Positions 10,570 through 21,644 of a stretch of DNA of 64,000 nt are shown piece by piece. The position numbers and the translations under genes are program-made. Under the pieces are notes generated by a model. The model made no database searches and was not told the origin of the DNA. It was given only the letters and a program-made list of their open reading frames with translations. Positions within the stretch are counted from its first letter, which is position 1, and every line of letters starts with the position of its first letter. The stretch comes from Undaria pinnatifida. Its lineage: Eukaryota > Sar > Phaeophyceae > Laminariales > Alariaceae. Location of the stretch: assembly GCA_012845835.1 (NCBI GenBank), contig JABAKD010000035.1, positions 826,246 through 890,245 on the forward strand. Reading direction: 5' to 3'.

Positions 10570-12600
10570 CTTGCATTTTGCGTGGAAGCTCAAGAAAGCT
10601 TCCGTGGAAGCTTTCACCGCTTCCATGAAAGCTTCCATGGAAGATATGGAAGCTATGGAAGCTTCCATTGAGGCTTCCATGGAAGATATGGAATCTTCCA
10701 CGGAAGCAACTTCCACGGGAGCTTCCACGAAAGCTTCCATGGAAGCGTTCATGGAAGTAACTTCCACGGAAGCATCCACGAAAACTTTTGTAACTTCCAC
10801 GAAAGCTTCCATTGAAGCTGCCACAGAAGTAGCTTGTACGAAAGCTTCCACGAAAGCTTCCACGAAAGCTTCCATGGACGTAACTTCCAAGAAAGCTTCA
10901 ACGAAAGCTTTCATGGAAGTAACTTTCACGAAAGCTTCCACGAAAGCTTCCACGAAAGCTTCTGTGGAAGCTTCCACGGAAGTAACTTGCACCAAAGCCT
11001 CCACGAAAGCTTCCACGAAATATTCCCTATGTATGAAAGTAACTTCCACGAAAGTTTCCATGGAGGTAAATTCCACTAAAGATTCCACGAAAAATTCCAT
11101 GGAAGCAACTTCCACGAAAGCTTCCACGAAAGGATTAATGGAAGAAACTTTCACGAAAGCTTCCACGAAAGCTTTCATGGAAGCAACTTTCACGTAAGAT
11201 TCCACGAAAGCTTCCATGGAAGTAACTTCCACAGAAGCCTTCGTAACTTTCACGGAAGCATTCATGGAAGTAACTCCCACCAAAGCTTCGACGAAAGCTT
11301 CCATGGAAGTAATTTCTACGGAAGCCTTCGTCATTTCCACGAAAACTCCCGTGAAAGTAACTTCCACGAAAGCTTCCATGGAAGTAACGTTCACGAAAGC
11401 TTTCTTGGAAGCCTTCGTAACTTCCACGGAAGCGTCTACGGAAGCTTCCATAGAGGTAACCTTCACACAAGCTTCCACGAAAGCTTCCATGGAAGTAACT
11501 TTCACGAAAGCTTCCACGGAAGTAAGTTTCATGAAACCGTGGGAGTAACTTCCACGGAAGCCTTCTTAACTTCCACGGAAGCGTCCACGAAATCTTTCAT
11601 AACTTCCACGGAAGCCTTAACGAAAGCTCCCATTGAAGTGACTTTCACGAAAGCTTCCACCAAAGCTTCCATGGAACTAGCTTCCACCAAAGCTTCCATG
11701 GAAGCTTCGACGAAAGCTTCCACGGTTCTACGAAAGCTTCCACGGAAGTAACTTCTACGAAAGCTTCCACATAAGAAACTCCCACGAAAGCGTCCACCGA
11801 AGTAACTCCCACGAAAGCTTCCACGGAAGTAACTTCCACGTAAGCTTCCATGGAAGTAACTTCCACCACACTTCACCGGAATTAACTTCCAAGAAAGCTT
11901 CGATGGAGGTAACTTCCGCGTGAGCTTTTCGAAAGCTTCCACGGATTAGAATGCTTCCACGAAAGCATTTCCACGGATTTTAACGTTTTAGTTCCATGGT
12001 AGCAAGCGGAAGCTTCCACGGAAGGTCGGACAAAGACATTCGGGAAGGTTAGACGAAAGCTACCACGGAAAGTCGGACGAAAGCTACCACGGAAAGTCGG
12101 ACGAAAGCTTCCACGAAAGCTTCCACGAAAGCTTCCACGAAAACGTCCACTGATTCGAAAGCTTCCACGAAAGTACTTCCAAATATTTTTACGTTTGAGT
12201 TCCATGGAGGCAAGCGGCAGCTTCCACGGAAGGTCGGAAGTTCACCGGCTTCCACGAAAGCTTTCACGAAAGCTTTCCGTGAAAACTTTGAAAGTAGCTT
12301 CCAGGAAAGATTGGAAGGTACATCCATCGAATTTTACGTTTTTCTTTCACGTAAGCTTCCGCAGCTTCCACGGAATCTGAGCGGCTTCCACGACAGCTCC
12401 CATGGAAACCCACGCCCATGGAACCTTTGGTGGAAAAAATTAACACTTTTTAAAGTAATAAGACATCCATGGAAGAGGTTTACATTTTAATACACGTCAA
12501 CTTGTCATGGAAGAAAAATGTGAACTTGCGTGGAAGTAGCTACCACGAAAGCTTCCACGAACTTCCATGGGGTTTATCTTTGAAAGCTTCCGTGGGAGTA
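10570..12600. repeat. Palindromic 12/15-bp satellite, array A
   Basis: Units such as AAAGCTTCCACG, GAAGCTTCCATG and GAAGTAACTTCCACG repeat for 2 kb. The junctions GGAAGCTTCC and TTCCATGGAA are perfect palindromes. Units are mostly 12 or 15 bp, so frames stay open on both strands: plus about 10457-11197 (Lys-Ala-Ser-Thr and Glu-Val-Thr-Ser peptides) and minus 10567-11532 (321 codons of Val-Glu-Ala-Phe type). Composition is strand-biased: the plus strand here carries TTCCACGAAAG, whereas array B (27210-28705) carries its reverse complement. Coding is unproven; a satellite is the simplest reading. Confidence 0.8.
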
Positions 12601-12712
12601 AATTATTATATATTTTTTCTACTTTATTATTCGCCCCAATGAGTACCATTAGAGTCGGCCGAGGTAAAAACGTTTTTGCCCGAGGCCGCAATTCTACCAG
12701 TCGGTAGTGTAC
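12187..12712. repeat. Edge segment of the satellite, duplicated at 18453-18970
   Basis: From ACGTTTGAGTTCCATGG to CCAGTCGGTAGTGTACTG this segment matches 18453-18970 at roughly 95% by eye. It includes the non-satellite tail with ATTATTATATATTTTTTCTA and CGCCCCAATGAGTACCATTA. Here the match stops at GTACTG because an LTR (inverted) starts at 12715; at 18972 the sequence continues ACTGGCTGCC. Confidence 0.85.
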
Positions 12713-12714
12713 TG

Positions 12715-13194
12715 TGTAAAGGAGTCGTGGTGCCGGATGTTGGGAGGGAAAGGACGCAGGGGTATCAGCTTCGCTTGGAGACAGCACCGGTTCTTCTTTG
12801 ATGATTTCTTATTACTGGCGTTGAGATATGAGAAGCTCGAGGAGACAGGAAAGGGGAAGGAGTGAGAGCATGGGGGTGGGGTGAGGCTCACAGAGTTCGC
12901 TTCACCCTCCAGCATTGCTGCTGTGCTCTCTTCTGAACCTTTACCTATGGAACGTACAAGGAACTTTCTCCTAGGTGTTCTATATTCCCATGAACGCTTA
13001 ATGCGCTTACTTCTACCTATCTTGTCCAGAGGAAGACGTTCCATTACCGAGAACGTTCTTGTGGTATAAGCTAGCTATTCTCTACGGGTTATCCGCTTCA
13101 CTAAGAATATTCCGTTCTAAGAGAATCTTCTTGTGGCCAGTAGACCGTAACTCTGCGGACTATCTTACCGAATCTATTGCCCGCTATACCGACA
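12715..13194 (-). repeat. LTR, inverted orientation (480 bp)
   Basis: This is the reverse complement of 13579-14058 at very high identity. Read on the minus strand it starts TGTCGGTATAGCGG and ends ...TTTACA. The sequence just upstream on that strand (13195-13230) reads GACTAATCAGGGTGGGCTAA, matching the polypurine end of the miniature element at 8610-8634. It is therefore the 3' LTR of a minus-strand element that inserted after GTACTG of the duplicated satellite edge. Confidence 0.8.
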
Positions 13195-13578
13195 CTCTAT
13201 CACATTAGCCCACCCTGATTAGTCGTATATGCAGACCTCATGACGGTCGAAAGATGACGACAACGTTCATCCCAAAAGACCGGGAAAGGAGGTCGAAGAT
13301 GCGGCTATTCGAAACAAACACATGAGGCTATAGATTCCCCCACACCTCGTTATGAGGCCTAAACTCCAAGGATAGGGCTATTCACAAATAAAGCAGATCG
13401 CTAAAAGAAAGGCCATAGGAAGATAGAGGAACACAGAAAACCCAGATTGGAGCAACCTATGTAGAGTGTAGGAAACTTCAGACCAAAAAGGAAACCTTAA
13501 GACAAAGGGAAGGCAGCCAAGAAAGGCAGATATCAAAGCGAAGGCAAAGAGGAAACAGAAACATATTTATAAATAGAG
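13195..13578 (-). mobile_element. 3' internal end of the minus-strand LTR element
   Basis: On the minus strand this 384-bp stretch carries AATAGCCGCATCTTCGACCT and then the polypurine-like end before the LTR, as does the miniature element (GAGCCGCATCTTCGACTC). There is no ORF of note. It is cut off at about 13572 by the plus-strand LTR. Confidence 0.65.
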
Positions 13579-14058
13579 TGTCGGTATAGCGGGCAATAGA
13601 TTCGGTAAGATAGTCCGCAGAGTTACGGTCTACTGGCCACAAGAAGATTCTCTTAGAACGGAATATTCTTAGTGAAGCGGATAACCCGTAGAGAATAGCT
13701 AGCTTATACCACAAGAACGTTCTCGGTAATGGAACATCTTCCTCTGGACAAGATAGGTAGAAGTAAGCGCGTTAAGCGCTCATGGGAATATAGAACACCT
13801 AGGAGAACGTTCCTTGTACGTTCCATAGGTAAAGGTCCAGAAGAGAGCACAGCAGCAATGCTGAAGGGTGAAGCGAACTCTGTGAGCCTCACCCCACCCC
13901 CATGCTCTCACTCCTTCCCCTTTCCTGTCTCCTCGAGCTTCTCATATCTCAACGCCAGTAATAAGAAATCATCAAAGAAGAACCGGTGCTGTCTCCAAGC
14001 GAAGCTGATACCCCTGCGTCCTTTCCCTCCCAACATCCGGCACCACGACTTTTTTACA
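13579..14058 (+). repeat. LTR, plus orientation (480 bp), with PBS
   Basis: It begins TGTCGGTATAGCGG and ends TTTTTTACA. It is followed by ATT and then TGGCGTCGTCGGCAGGACG (14062-14080), a primer-binding-site-like sequence almost identical to that of the miniature element at 7865. It is thus the 5' LTR of a plus-strand element whose interior should lie to the right. Confidence 0.8.
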
Positions 14059-14080
14059 ATTTGGCGTCGTCGGCAGGACG

Positions 14081-17000
14081 ACGTGTGAGCTTCAAGCTTG
14101 GAACGGCAGCCCCGCCTCTTCTCGGTTTCTCGTTATTATCCAAAAAATGTGAGCCACCACATATATGGCGAGAGACAGGATAGATAGAAGTCATTTTTTT
14201 TTTTTTCTTTCTTGCTTGTTTTGTTTTGTTTTGTGTTCTTTGTCCTTTCTTTTGCCTCCCTTTTTCTATCGAACATCCGTGTACCAACCACATACTATAC
14301 GAGCTGCGCCTGACAGCTCATAGGTAGGTCATATAGTATAGAATCGAGTACACGCAGTTGAGTGCTGTAGGCAGTCGTCTCTTCTCTCTCGTACTTCCCC
14401 CCCCCTCGTAGGTAGGTATAGCACCGGTATTGTGCTACAAACGATCCCCTTTGTTCCCTTTGCTTTCACACCAAACGTGTAGTACATTATTATCAGTACG
14501 TACAAGTCCTACGTACGGTACGGGATGTCTCCTGAACGCTTTCGTGTCACTCCTGTTGTAGTACGTCCGTCACCCCAAAAGCGTTATTCCATCCCCAAAA
14601 CGCACTTGTATGTACAAGAACGACCCAACCCCTGTGACCCCACAAGGACCACGTAACAAAAGGAGAGCTCTCTATTGTGTTCTGCACTGATTGAGGGATA
14701 GGCCCTCATTTACAGGAGACAGACACAAGGTGCCAGGGAGGTACCCCGTCCACTTCGGAATTCTTGTTTTTTCTCTTTCGTTTTCTCCCCGCACATTTAG
14801 CTGGTACCAGGTGCTGTTTGAGCCAGCATTTATTCGACGTGTGATGGGCATCGGATACGCCGCTTTAGTCACTTTTGCTTGCGTATCTTTTGTGAGACAG
14901 CGGCTCATAGACATTTTGCGTACCTCGTACACAGCAGCAGTGGTACGTACACAAGCATGGGTTGACACGCACCTTACGGGCGTGGCACACTCTCTTAGCC
15001 ATGTAGCAGACCTACCTCCCCACCAGGTCTGGTTTTGTACCTAATCTGACTCCCAGGGTTTCAGGCCTATCTTTATGCACGAGTTGCGTCTTGTCCTGAT
15101 ACTACTCCCAGTAGTATCCCGTTTCCACCGCCATCTTAAGTCGTTTTGGTTTGTCCCTCGTTTGTTTTTTGTTTTTTTTGTTTGATGCATTTCCATTGTT
15201 TGCATTATTAATAATAGTTATTTTGCTTGCTTTCCTCTTGCTTGGTTAACGAGCTCGTACGAGTAGCTCTGTGCTGCTCAAATTTGTCTTAGGGAATTGC
15301 TACTGATGTTTCTGTGCAAACTTTCGTTTTGTTTTTGTTCGACCGCTTCGCTGCTTGAATGTATCAAAACACTGGTGTTGTACGTATACCTCTCCAGTTA
15401 TATGGAAGACATACACGGGCCCTGCATTGCTATGGCCAAATTACCGTTGTCTGGTGTGCAATTCCTCCAGCTTTAGACGTACAGGACTCTATGTTGTCAT
15501 TTGTCTCTATGCTGCTGTTTAGCGTACACTTCGTACATTTTGGTCATGTATCGCATCTACGCTGCTCAAATTTGACAAAATACTGCTGTAGTACGTGTAT
15601 CTCGCCAGCCTTCTGTCATACACAGGCTTTATGCTGCCTTAATTTGTCAGGATGCTAGTGCCATATATATATATGTGTGCATTCCGTCGGTGTTGTCCCA
15701 CGCACGGCCCCCCTATGCTGCTCACATCATCCGAAATGCTGCAGTAACCGTGCCTCTTACCAGTTTTGAGCCACATATGGGCTCTATCATGCCCATATGA
15801 TTCTCTAGTCTGCTGTAAGAGCATTTTGTCAGTTTATTTGTAGTGCCCGAGCCCTACGCCGTCTAATAATGTTGAATTGTCCCCCCCCCCCCCCCCCCCC
15901 CCCGCGTTTGGCCAGCTTTTTACCCCATAGCAGGCTCTAGGCTGCAATTTTCTTTTTCTTTTTTCTCTCGAAAAAGCAAAATGCATTAAAGTTCCCTCGC
16001 ATCTGCTCCATCTCCCATGAAGTGGAGTAGACGCTGCTCAGATTTGCCCATATTTTGTCACCCGCGAGTTTACTTTTCCCCGTTTTTGGTGACACAGGGT
16101 AGATGATGCCCAAATTCCCCCCCCCTGTTGCTACTTCAACGCTTTTTCCGCCTCAGTTTTACGATAAAGAAGGGTCTATGCTGCTCAAAATTGTAACGTT
16201 GCTGCGCAAGCTTGAAACTCAACATGTGTTTTATTTCTTTTATTTTCTTTTTTTTTCTTTTATTCTTTTCTTCCCTTGTTTGTCCAGTATATCACCAACA
16301 GCAGCTGCATGCTGCTCAAATTTAGAACATGTTCGATGCCGCCCATGCAGAAAAATGTCCTGAAACTGAAAACTGTGTGCTGGTAAAAAAATAACTATAG
16401 TCGCGACAGACTAGCGTACCCGAGCTCCTTCCCCATGGTAGCTGATCGGTATGTTTTTCTTTGTTTCACGTACCGGGGTCTGATTTCATTTAAGCTGCCT
16501 ATACCTTGCGTTACGCCACGATGTACCGGACTACGCGAACCCCCCCCCGAAACGGCCGGTATGCTGCCAATTTTTGGCAAGTAACGACGAACACCCCGCC
16601 TTTCGATCGCCCGGTATTTTGTGTGCCTACCAAATGGTGCCGGCATGCTGCAATTTTTTCTTCACCCTTCGCTCGTTCTAGGTACCGATCAATCGTACCC
16701 GCGCGATCGGTTTTGCACTGTTAACGTCCCACAATTGTCACGCCCTAATACCATAACAGAGGAATTCTGCAGTTCAGACGGAGCTCTGCCCAATTCAGTC
16801 TCATAGGTATCGCTCAAGTGACGTGAGTATGACTGTCGTCTGACAAAAACGAGACGTCTGATTTCTGGTCAGATACTCTCCAAACCACATACACATAAAC
16901 CCTTGGACGAGCACTAAAACCGTCGTACATCCCCCCCCCTACCGTACGCCCTTACTTCCATTTTGTATTTTGCTGTCTTTTTTTTTTTTTTTTCTCCCTC
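14081..17000 (+). other. Long non-coding leader-like region with recurring TGCTGCTCAAATTTG
   Basis: No substantial gene is visible. The motif TGCTGCTCAAATTTG and variants recur at irregular spacing between 15270 and 16660 (near 15272, 15560, 15631, 15714, 16034, 16179, 16310, 16562, 16645), often preceded by TCTA. A run of about 22 C is at 15881-15903. A pyrimidine tract (T16, then CTCCCTCTAG) at about 16976-17004 looks like a splice acceptor in front of the ORF at 17131. It may be the 5' leader of the element starting at 13579, but at 3 kb it is unusually long. Confidence 0.4.
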
Positions 17001-17130
17001 TAGATCGGTTTGTTGGTCATTGTAGCTGCCGCCCCGAGATCCAAGCCTGGATCCAACCTTCCTCTACACTTCCACCCCACCAATCTCTACTCCAGTGCAA
17101 GCGTCCCTCCCACCTTTCCTCGACATCGAC

Positions 17131-18753
17131 ATGGCTGAGAGATACGCTTCCGACACCAACATGGCTGGGGCCCACACCCCTGATTCCCTCAGCTCCCGCG
17201 AGGAGCGGTACACCGCCAGGACCGCCCGCGCAAACATGGACGACATCCCAAACGTGGAATCCATTCTGGGCGATTTGACGCTCCACACGGCCACGCCGGG
17301 CCCCCCTCCCCTGGGAGCAGGCACCTCCGGTGCCGGGCGGGAGCCCACTGTAAAGCCTGAGACCACTTCGCAGGACTCTGCAAGCCCAATCTCGGACCCG
17401 GGGAACACCCAGGGCCACCGCGCGGTTTTTCGCGAGCGCCGCGCAGCCCTACAAGCCCACCACGAACAGCTGGTTCTCCAACTAAAGGAGAGCGCCGAGC
17501 TCTTGCTTAGGCTCCCCCCATCCCCAACCCTTTCCACGAACCCATTCTCGCCGTCATATACGGCTACAGGTGCGACCGCGGCCACTCCGTTCCAACCGCA
17601 GCCGCTCCCCTCCCCCACGCAACCTTCAGTGCCTGTGTCCTTGCGGGCACAGCCGCTGCGGGTAGCGCCAACCCATGCGCCCGCCGAGACGCCTGGAGCC
17701 ACTACTTTCCAGCTGCCACCGCCGGCCCAGCCGGTTACCACAACCTACCAGGTGCCACCGCCTGCCCAGCCCTTGCCCCCCCTCACCCCCTTGGCATCCT
17801 CACGACCGACGGTTCTGCCGCGCGAGGCTATTGATTGGGATTTCTGCGACGCCACACTCCACTGCATGCAGAGAACACGCGGAGTAGCTTTCGCTGATGT
17901 CTCATCGGCGGCACACCGCCTGTACGGTTTATTCGCCCCCGATAGCGACCCATCGGTCGCGTTCGTCCAGGCCCGTGCCGCCACAACTAGCGCATCCGAC
18001 GAGCTCATCAGGGCCACCAACACCCTGGTACTCGCCCTTCGTCACTTCCACAACAACGCCGGCCGCGGCTACGTGTGGAACCAGACAGAGTACCGTCCCG
18101 ATGCCACTGCACGCCCCACCCCTTCCCCCACGACGGCCGCGCCCACGGCTGCGACGCCGTCCCAGCCCACCACGAACGCGCCCACACCGGCGACGGTCCC
18201 CACCCCGCCCACCACGACAACGCCATCCCGATCGGGACCTATGACGGACGACGAACATCATGCCGTTACGCGCCAGTACGACGTGGTGGACATGCGGAAG
18301 TTGACACCACTCGTACGCCTACCCTTCCCGGCCAACAGCGACGCCGCCGTCTACCTGGGCATGTTCCTTGCCAGCGTCAAACTGGCGATGAGGGAGATCC
18401 TCACAATCTGCGACGAGTCCGGAAAGCAATCATTTGACACACCCCCGTGGGTTACGTTTGAGTTCCATGGAAGCAAGCGGCAGCTTCCACGGAAGGTCGG
18501 AAGTTCACCGGTATCCACGAAAGCTTTCACGAACGCTTTCCGTGAAAACTTTGAAAGTAGCTTCCAGGAAAAGTTGGAAGGTACATCCATCGAATTTTAC
18601 GTTTTTCTTCCACGTAAGCTTCCGCAGCTTCCACGGAGTCTGAGCGGCTTCCACGACAGCTCCCATGGAAACCCACGCCCATGGAACCTTTGGTGGAAAA
18701 AATTAACACTTTTTAAAGTAATAAGACATCCATGGAAGAGGTTTACATTTTAA
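17131..18753 (+). CDS. Pro/Thr/Ala-rich protein, possibly gag-like, fused to satellite sequence
   Basis: The first ATG is at 17131 (MAERYASDTNMAGAHTPDS); the frame is open slightly upstream without an ATG. Residues 1-90 are hydrophilic, 90-125 could form a helix (FRERRAALQAHHEQLVLQLK), and two Pro/Thr-rich linkers follow (about 130-225 and 325-370). Between and after them are globular-looking stretches (DWDFCDATLHCMQRTRGVAF; FPANSDAAVYLGMFLASVKL). I recognise no domain. Domain order and position 3 kb after an LTR/PBS suggest a retroelement gag, but no CCHC knuckle is seen. The native sequence ends near 18452; beyond it the frame reads through the satellite copy C to a stop at 18751-18753, so the C-terminal 100 residues are not native. 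Probably a broken gene. Confidence 0.5.
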   Translation: MAERYASDTNMAGAHTPDSLSSREERYTARTARANMDDIPNVESILGDLTLHTATPGPPPLGAGTSGAGREPTVKPETTSQDSASPISDPGNTQGHRAVFRERRAALQAHHEQLVLQLKESAELLLRLPPSPTLSTNPFSPSYTATGATAATPFQPQPLPSPTQPSVPVSLRAQPLRVAPTHAPAETPGATTFQLPPPAQPVTTTYQVPPPAQPLPPLTPLASSRPTVLPREAIDWDFCDATLHCMQRTRGVAFADVSSAAHRLYGLFAPDSDPSVAFVQARAATTSASDELIRATNTLVLALRHFHNNAGRGYVWNQTEYRPDATARPTPSPTTAAPTAATPSQPTTNAPTPATVPTPPTTTTPSRSGPMTDDEHHAVTRQYDVVDMRKLTPLVRLPFPANSDAAVYLGMFLASVKLAMREILTICDESGKQSFDTPPWVTFEFHGSKRQLPRKVGSSPVSTKAFTNAFRENFESSFQEKLEGTSIEFYVFLPRKLPQLPRSLSGFHDSSHGNPRPWNLWWKKLTLFKVIRHPWKRFTF

Positions 18754-18970
18754 TACACGTCAACTTGTCATGGAAGAAAAATGTGAACTTGCGTGGAGGT
18801 AGCTACCACGAAAGCTTCCACGAACTTCCATGGGGTTTATCTTTGAAAGCTTCCGTGGGAGTAAATTATTATATATTTTTTCTACTTTATTATTCGCCCC
18901 AATGAGTACCATTAGGGTCGGCCGAGGTAAGGTTTTGCCCGAGGCGACAATTCTACCAGTCGGTAGTGTA
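18453..18970. repeat. Satellite edge, copy C, joined to the 17131 ORF
   Basis: This is near-identical to 12187-12712. The left join to the proline-rich ORF is at about 18453 (shared from TTACGTTTGAGTTCCATGG). To the right it continues without the LTR insertion seen in the other copy, so it preserves the pre-insertion sequence GTACTGACTGGC. Confidence 0.8.
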
Positions 18971-20130
18971 CTGACTGGCTGCCGGCTGCTGCGATGGGGC
19001 GGGAGTATCATGGTATTCGTACTGTTATTATGCACGCTGCACTGTGTTATCTCTACAGGCTGTCCCACGGGTTCGAGGAAGATCGAGTTAGTTGCGAGTG
19101 GCCATCTAAAGGTGAAGGTTGGTGAGTTTGCCGCATGCTTCAAAAATAAATGCAAAATGCACCTTGTCCGCCTCCATCTTAAACATCAGCTGTTGGCACA
19201 GAAGGACAGTAGCTGTGCCCGAACCTGCAAGGAAACACCAGCTGTGACGTTGAATACTATACGAAAAGCCCACCAGCCGGCACGGAAGTCAAATGGACCA
19301 GCGGCAAAAAGCTTGAAACGCCCGCCAGCAGGTAACAAAACTATGAATGGCCCGCCAGCAGGCACGGACGCGTTGCCGGCCAGCCGCATCGAATTACTAA
19401 TTGGTACTATCCTGTCTGGTGTGGTCTTTCGTATAATTCGTGTTTAATGTGCTCGATGGTGTGCGTTACGTTGGGCCCCGGCGCCCCACCCGTGTGTAAT
19501 CGCGGATGCTGCGCGAACAAAAACCCTTCTTCCTCAGCGTCGATTTTGGCGTAATAGGGTGCTCCCAACCTCACGCACCCTGCCCGCGACCGACACCACC
19601 ATACCAAAATCGAGGTCGTTATACCGATGACAATGGAAACGCGATGCTGCTAATTTCATTTTCCGAGATCTTGCAAGAAGACATCGTGCGAAGATACCCC
19701 TGTGCCGCTCCTGTGGTGAAAACGGAACGGAAGGATAATTTTGTCTCCTATTTTCTATGCAGCAGCGCCCAAATGTATTTCTATCACACGCCCGGCTTGC
19801 ACCAGCCACATATCACGGTTGTGTTCTATACACTGTGACAAGGGTGTGGGTCAGAGCGTCTCACCGGCGCACGGCGTTGACATTCCATAGCGCAGTTGCT
19901 CGTTTCGTTTATCGTTGTCTGTCGCAGACGTTAAATCTCGCCGTCTCAGACTATCATTTTTCCGACAGTTTCCCAGGTCGTTTTGGCCCTACATGTGCCC
20001 ACAGTGTTTGTTCGCTTTTTTGTATATTAAATATAGGAATTTGTGTGGTGAACATCAGTGGTCATGTGTGAACCACGTCCCCGCTGCGTTGATGAGTCAG
20101 GTTCCGCTGGAAAGTATTGTTTGACGTCAT
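18971..20130 (+). other. Region with plus-strand ORF fragments of unknown origin
   Basis: Plus-strand frames at 19506-19838 (110 codons; NGNAMLLISFSEILQEDIVR, then KDNFVSYFLCSSAQMYFYHT) and 19915-20124 (69 codons; CPQCLFAFLYIKYRNLCGEH) look protein-like, the second with paired cysteines. CCCGCCAGCAGG is repeated at about 19320-19360. I do not recognise a family, and no splice model joins them confidently. They may be exons or decayed transposase pieces. Confidence 0.3.
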
Positions 20131-21401
20131 GACGCGGCGCCGGACGCTATGCAAACATTCCCTAACTTAGGTTTTCCACGTTACCGGCTAACGCATGAGC
20201 GTTCCGAGCCCTCAAACCTCCCCGGTACAAGCGGCTCGTGTGCCACTCCTAAACCACCCTCGGCGTGCGATCTATCGACGGCGATTCGTGGGTCCGTGGG
20301 TACCACACCGCCAAGGGGAGGCTAGACCGGACATTGAATACCACCCATTTACGTCGCAATTGCTATAGTTTCTTCGCTGCCAAGCACGCCACCCCAAGAG
20401 AGATTCATCCAACCCTTGTCCTGCAGTCCCCCCTTCCCCGCCCACCGCCCCACACCCCAACCCTTCTTCCCCCTTCTCCCTGGAAATCATGTGTGTGTCG
20501 TTTCCTGCTCATAGCACTCGTCACCTCCCTACGATCAATGGTACTTGGGCCCCCACCCCGCCCACTCACTGCAAGGAGGACGTCCTCCGCCTCCAATGCT
20601 TATTCGTCGAAGGTTGGATTTTGTCAAGCAAGGTCTTAGTCAAGAGGCACTCGTTTCTCAACAAAACGCACTGGTAAAGAAAGAACTCCGCCAGCACTCG
20701 AGGCATCTGCTTGACAATGTGCCCGAACCCGGACAAAATGGAGCAAGAAGCACGGTGCAGATTACGTCGTCGTCATGATGACACAAAATATTTTTTTCGC
20801 ATTTCAAGTCCTTCGGGTAATAACGTCGCGTCTGGGTCACAGCAACGGTGGAGGCGTATGGTCATGTCGTTTCACGTCGTATATGAGCGCCGTCGGCGAG
20901 GTATCAAATGAGAATCGCGAATCTACAGTAGAAACAAAGGAGCAGTTGCTCGGTCTGCTGTGCTCCCAACGAAGCTGTAGCCTTCGTGCAAACTTGCGCA
21001 ATCAGCCTTTCACGGAACTTTCGGAGTCCATGTCGTCATCCATATCGCCGAGGGTCGGCTTGGCACGGTTAACGACTGAAGCGACCGCTTTGTCAACAGA
21101 GAATGAAACTAGGCAATGCGTGGAGCAGGCATACCGTGGACCCACGAGTTGCTGTTATCCGCCATGGAACTATTCCACAAGAAACATTCGTTGCCGTCAT
21201 CGTCAACACCCTGTAACGTCGGGTCATCCTGCGCCTCGGGAGAGCAGAAAACGGCGCAGTCCGCCTCCGAATGCCCCCGGAAATGGAGCCTAAATTGTGG
21301 CGTGTTTTCCCCCAAGGTGCAAGAGACGCATGCGTGACATAATGTTAGGCACCGTTTCGTATGTACTTTTGGAGAAGCCGTTAAGTATGGGTATACGTTG
21401 C
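20131..21401. other. Unassigned region with short protein-like frames
   Basis: Short plus-strand frames at 20489-20677 and 20545-20778 (RLDFVKQGLSQEALVSQQNA, helix-like) overlap in different phases, as would a frameshifted or spliced remnant. Nothing here is identifiable. No RNA gene is seen. Confidence 0.25.
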
Positions 21402-21644
21402 GGCGCGTGCTACCATAGAGGTAGCACTTTACGCCTGAAATATTTCTGAATGACGGGCCCCTTAAGCCTATATCGTCGGAAACAGCCCATTTGTTTGTTG
21501 TGATTCGTTGTGTCCGTAGACCATGGTATTTTTCATCCCGTACCAGTTTCATTTTCTCCAAATCAGTTTTGGGATAGATCTTGACCCCCCAGCTTGAGGA
21601 ATCTCAGAAAAAAAAACTGGTGCACCTCCATGGTAGCACGCGTC
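21402..21644. mobile_element. Small inverted-repeat element, copy B (243 bp)
   Basis: The left end GGCGCGTGCTACCATAGAGG, followed by TAGCAC, is matched in reverse complement by the right end (GACGCGTGCTACCATGGAGG, followed by TGCAC, read from 21644). The interior aligns with copy A (9151-9675, opposite orientation). It is shorter because copy A has an internal duplication. It is non-coding and interrupts frames that look open on the minus strand. Confidence 0.75.

Noticed and set aside
10567..11532. 321-codon minus-strand ORF and overlapping plus-strand ORFs as real proteins
   Set aside because: They consist wholly of the 12/15-bp satellite, and all strands stay open because unit lengths are multiples of three. 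There is no start context or independent evidence of coding.
12881..13069. 62-codon ORFs mirrored at 12881-13069 and 13704-13892 as a conserved gene pair
   Set aside because: They are the two inverted LTR copies; the open frames are incidental.
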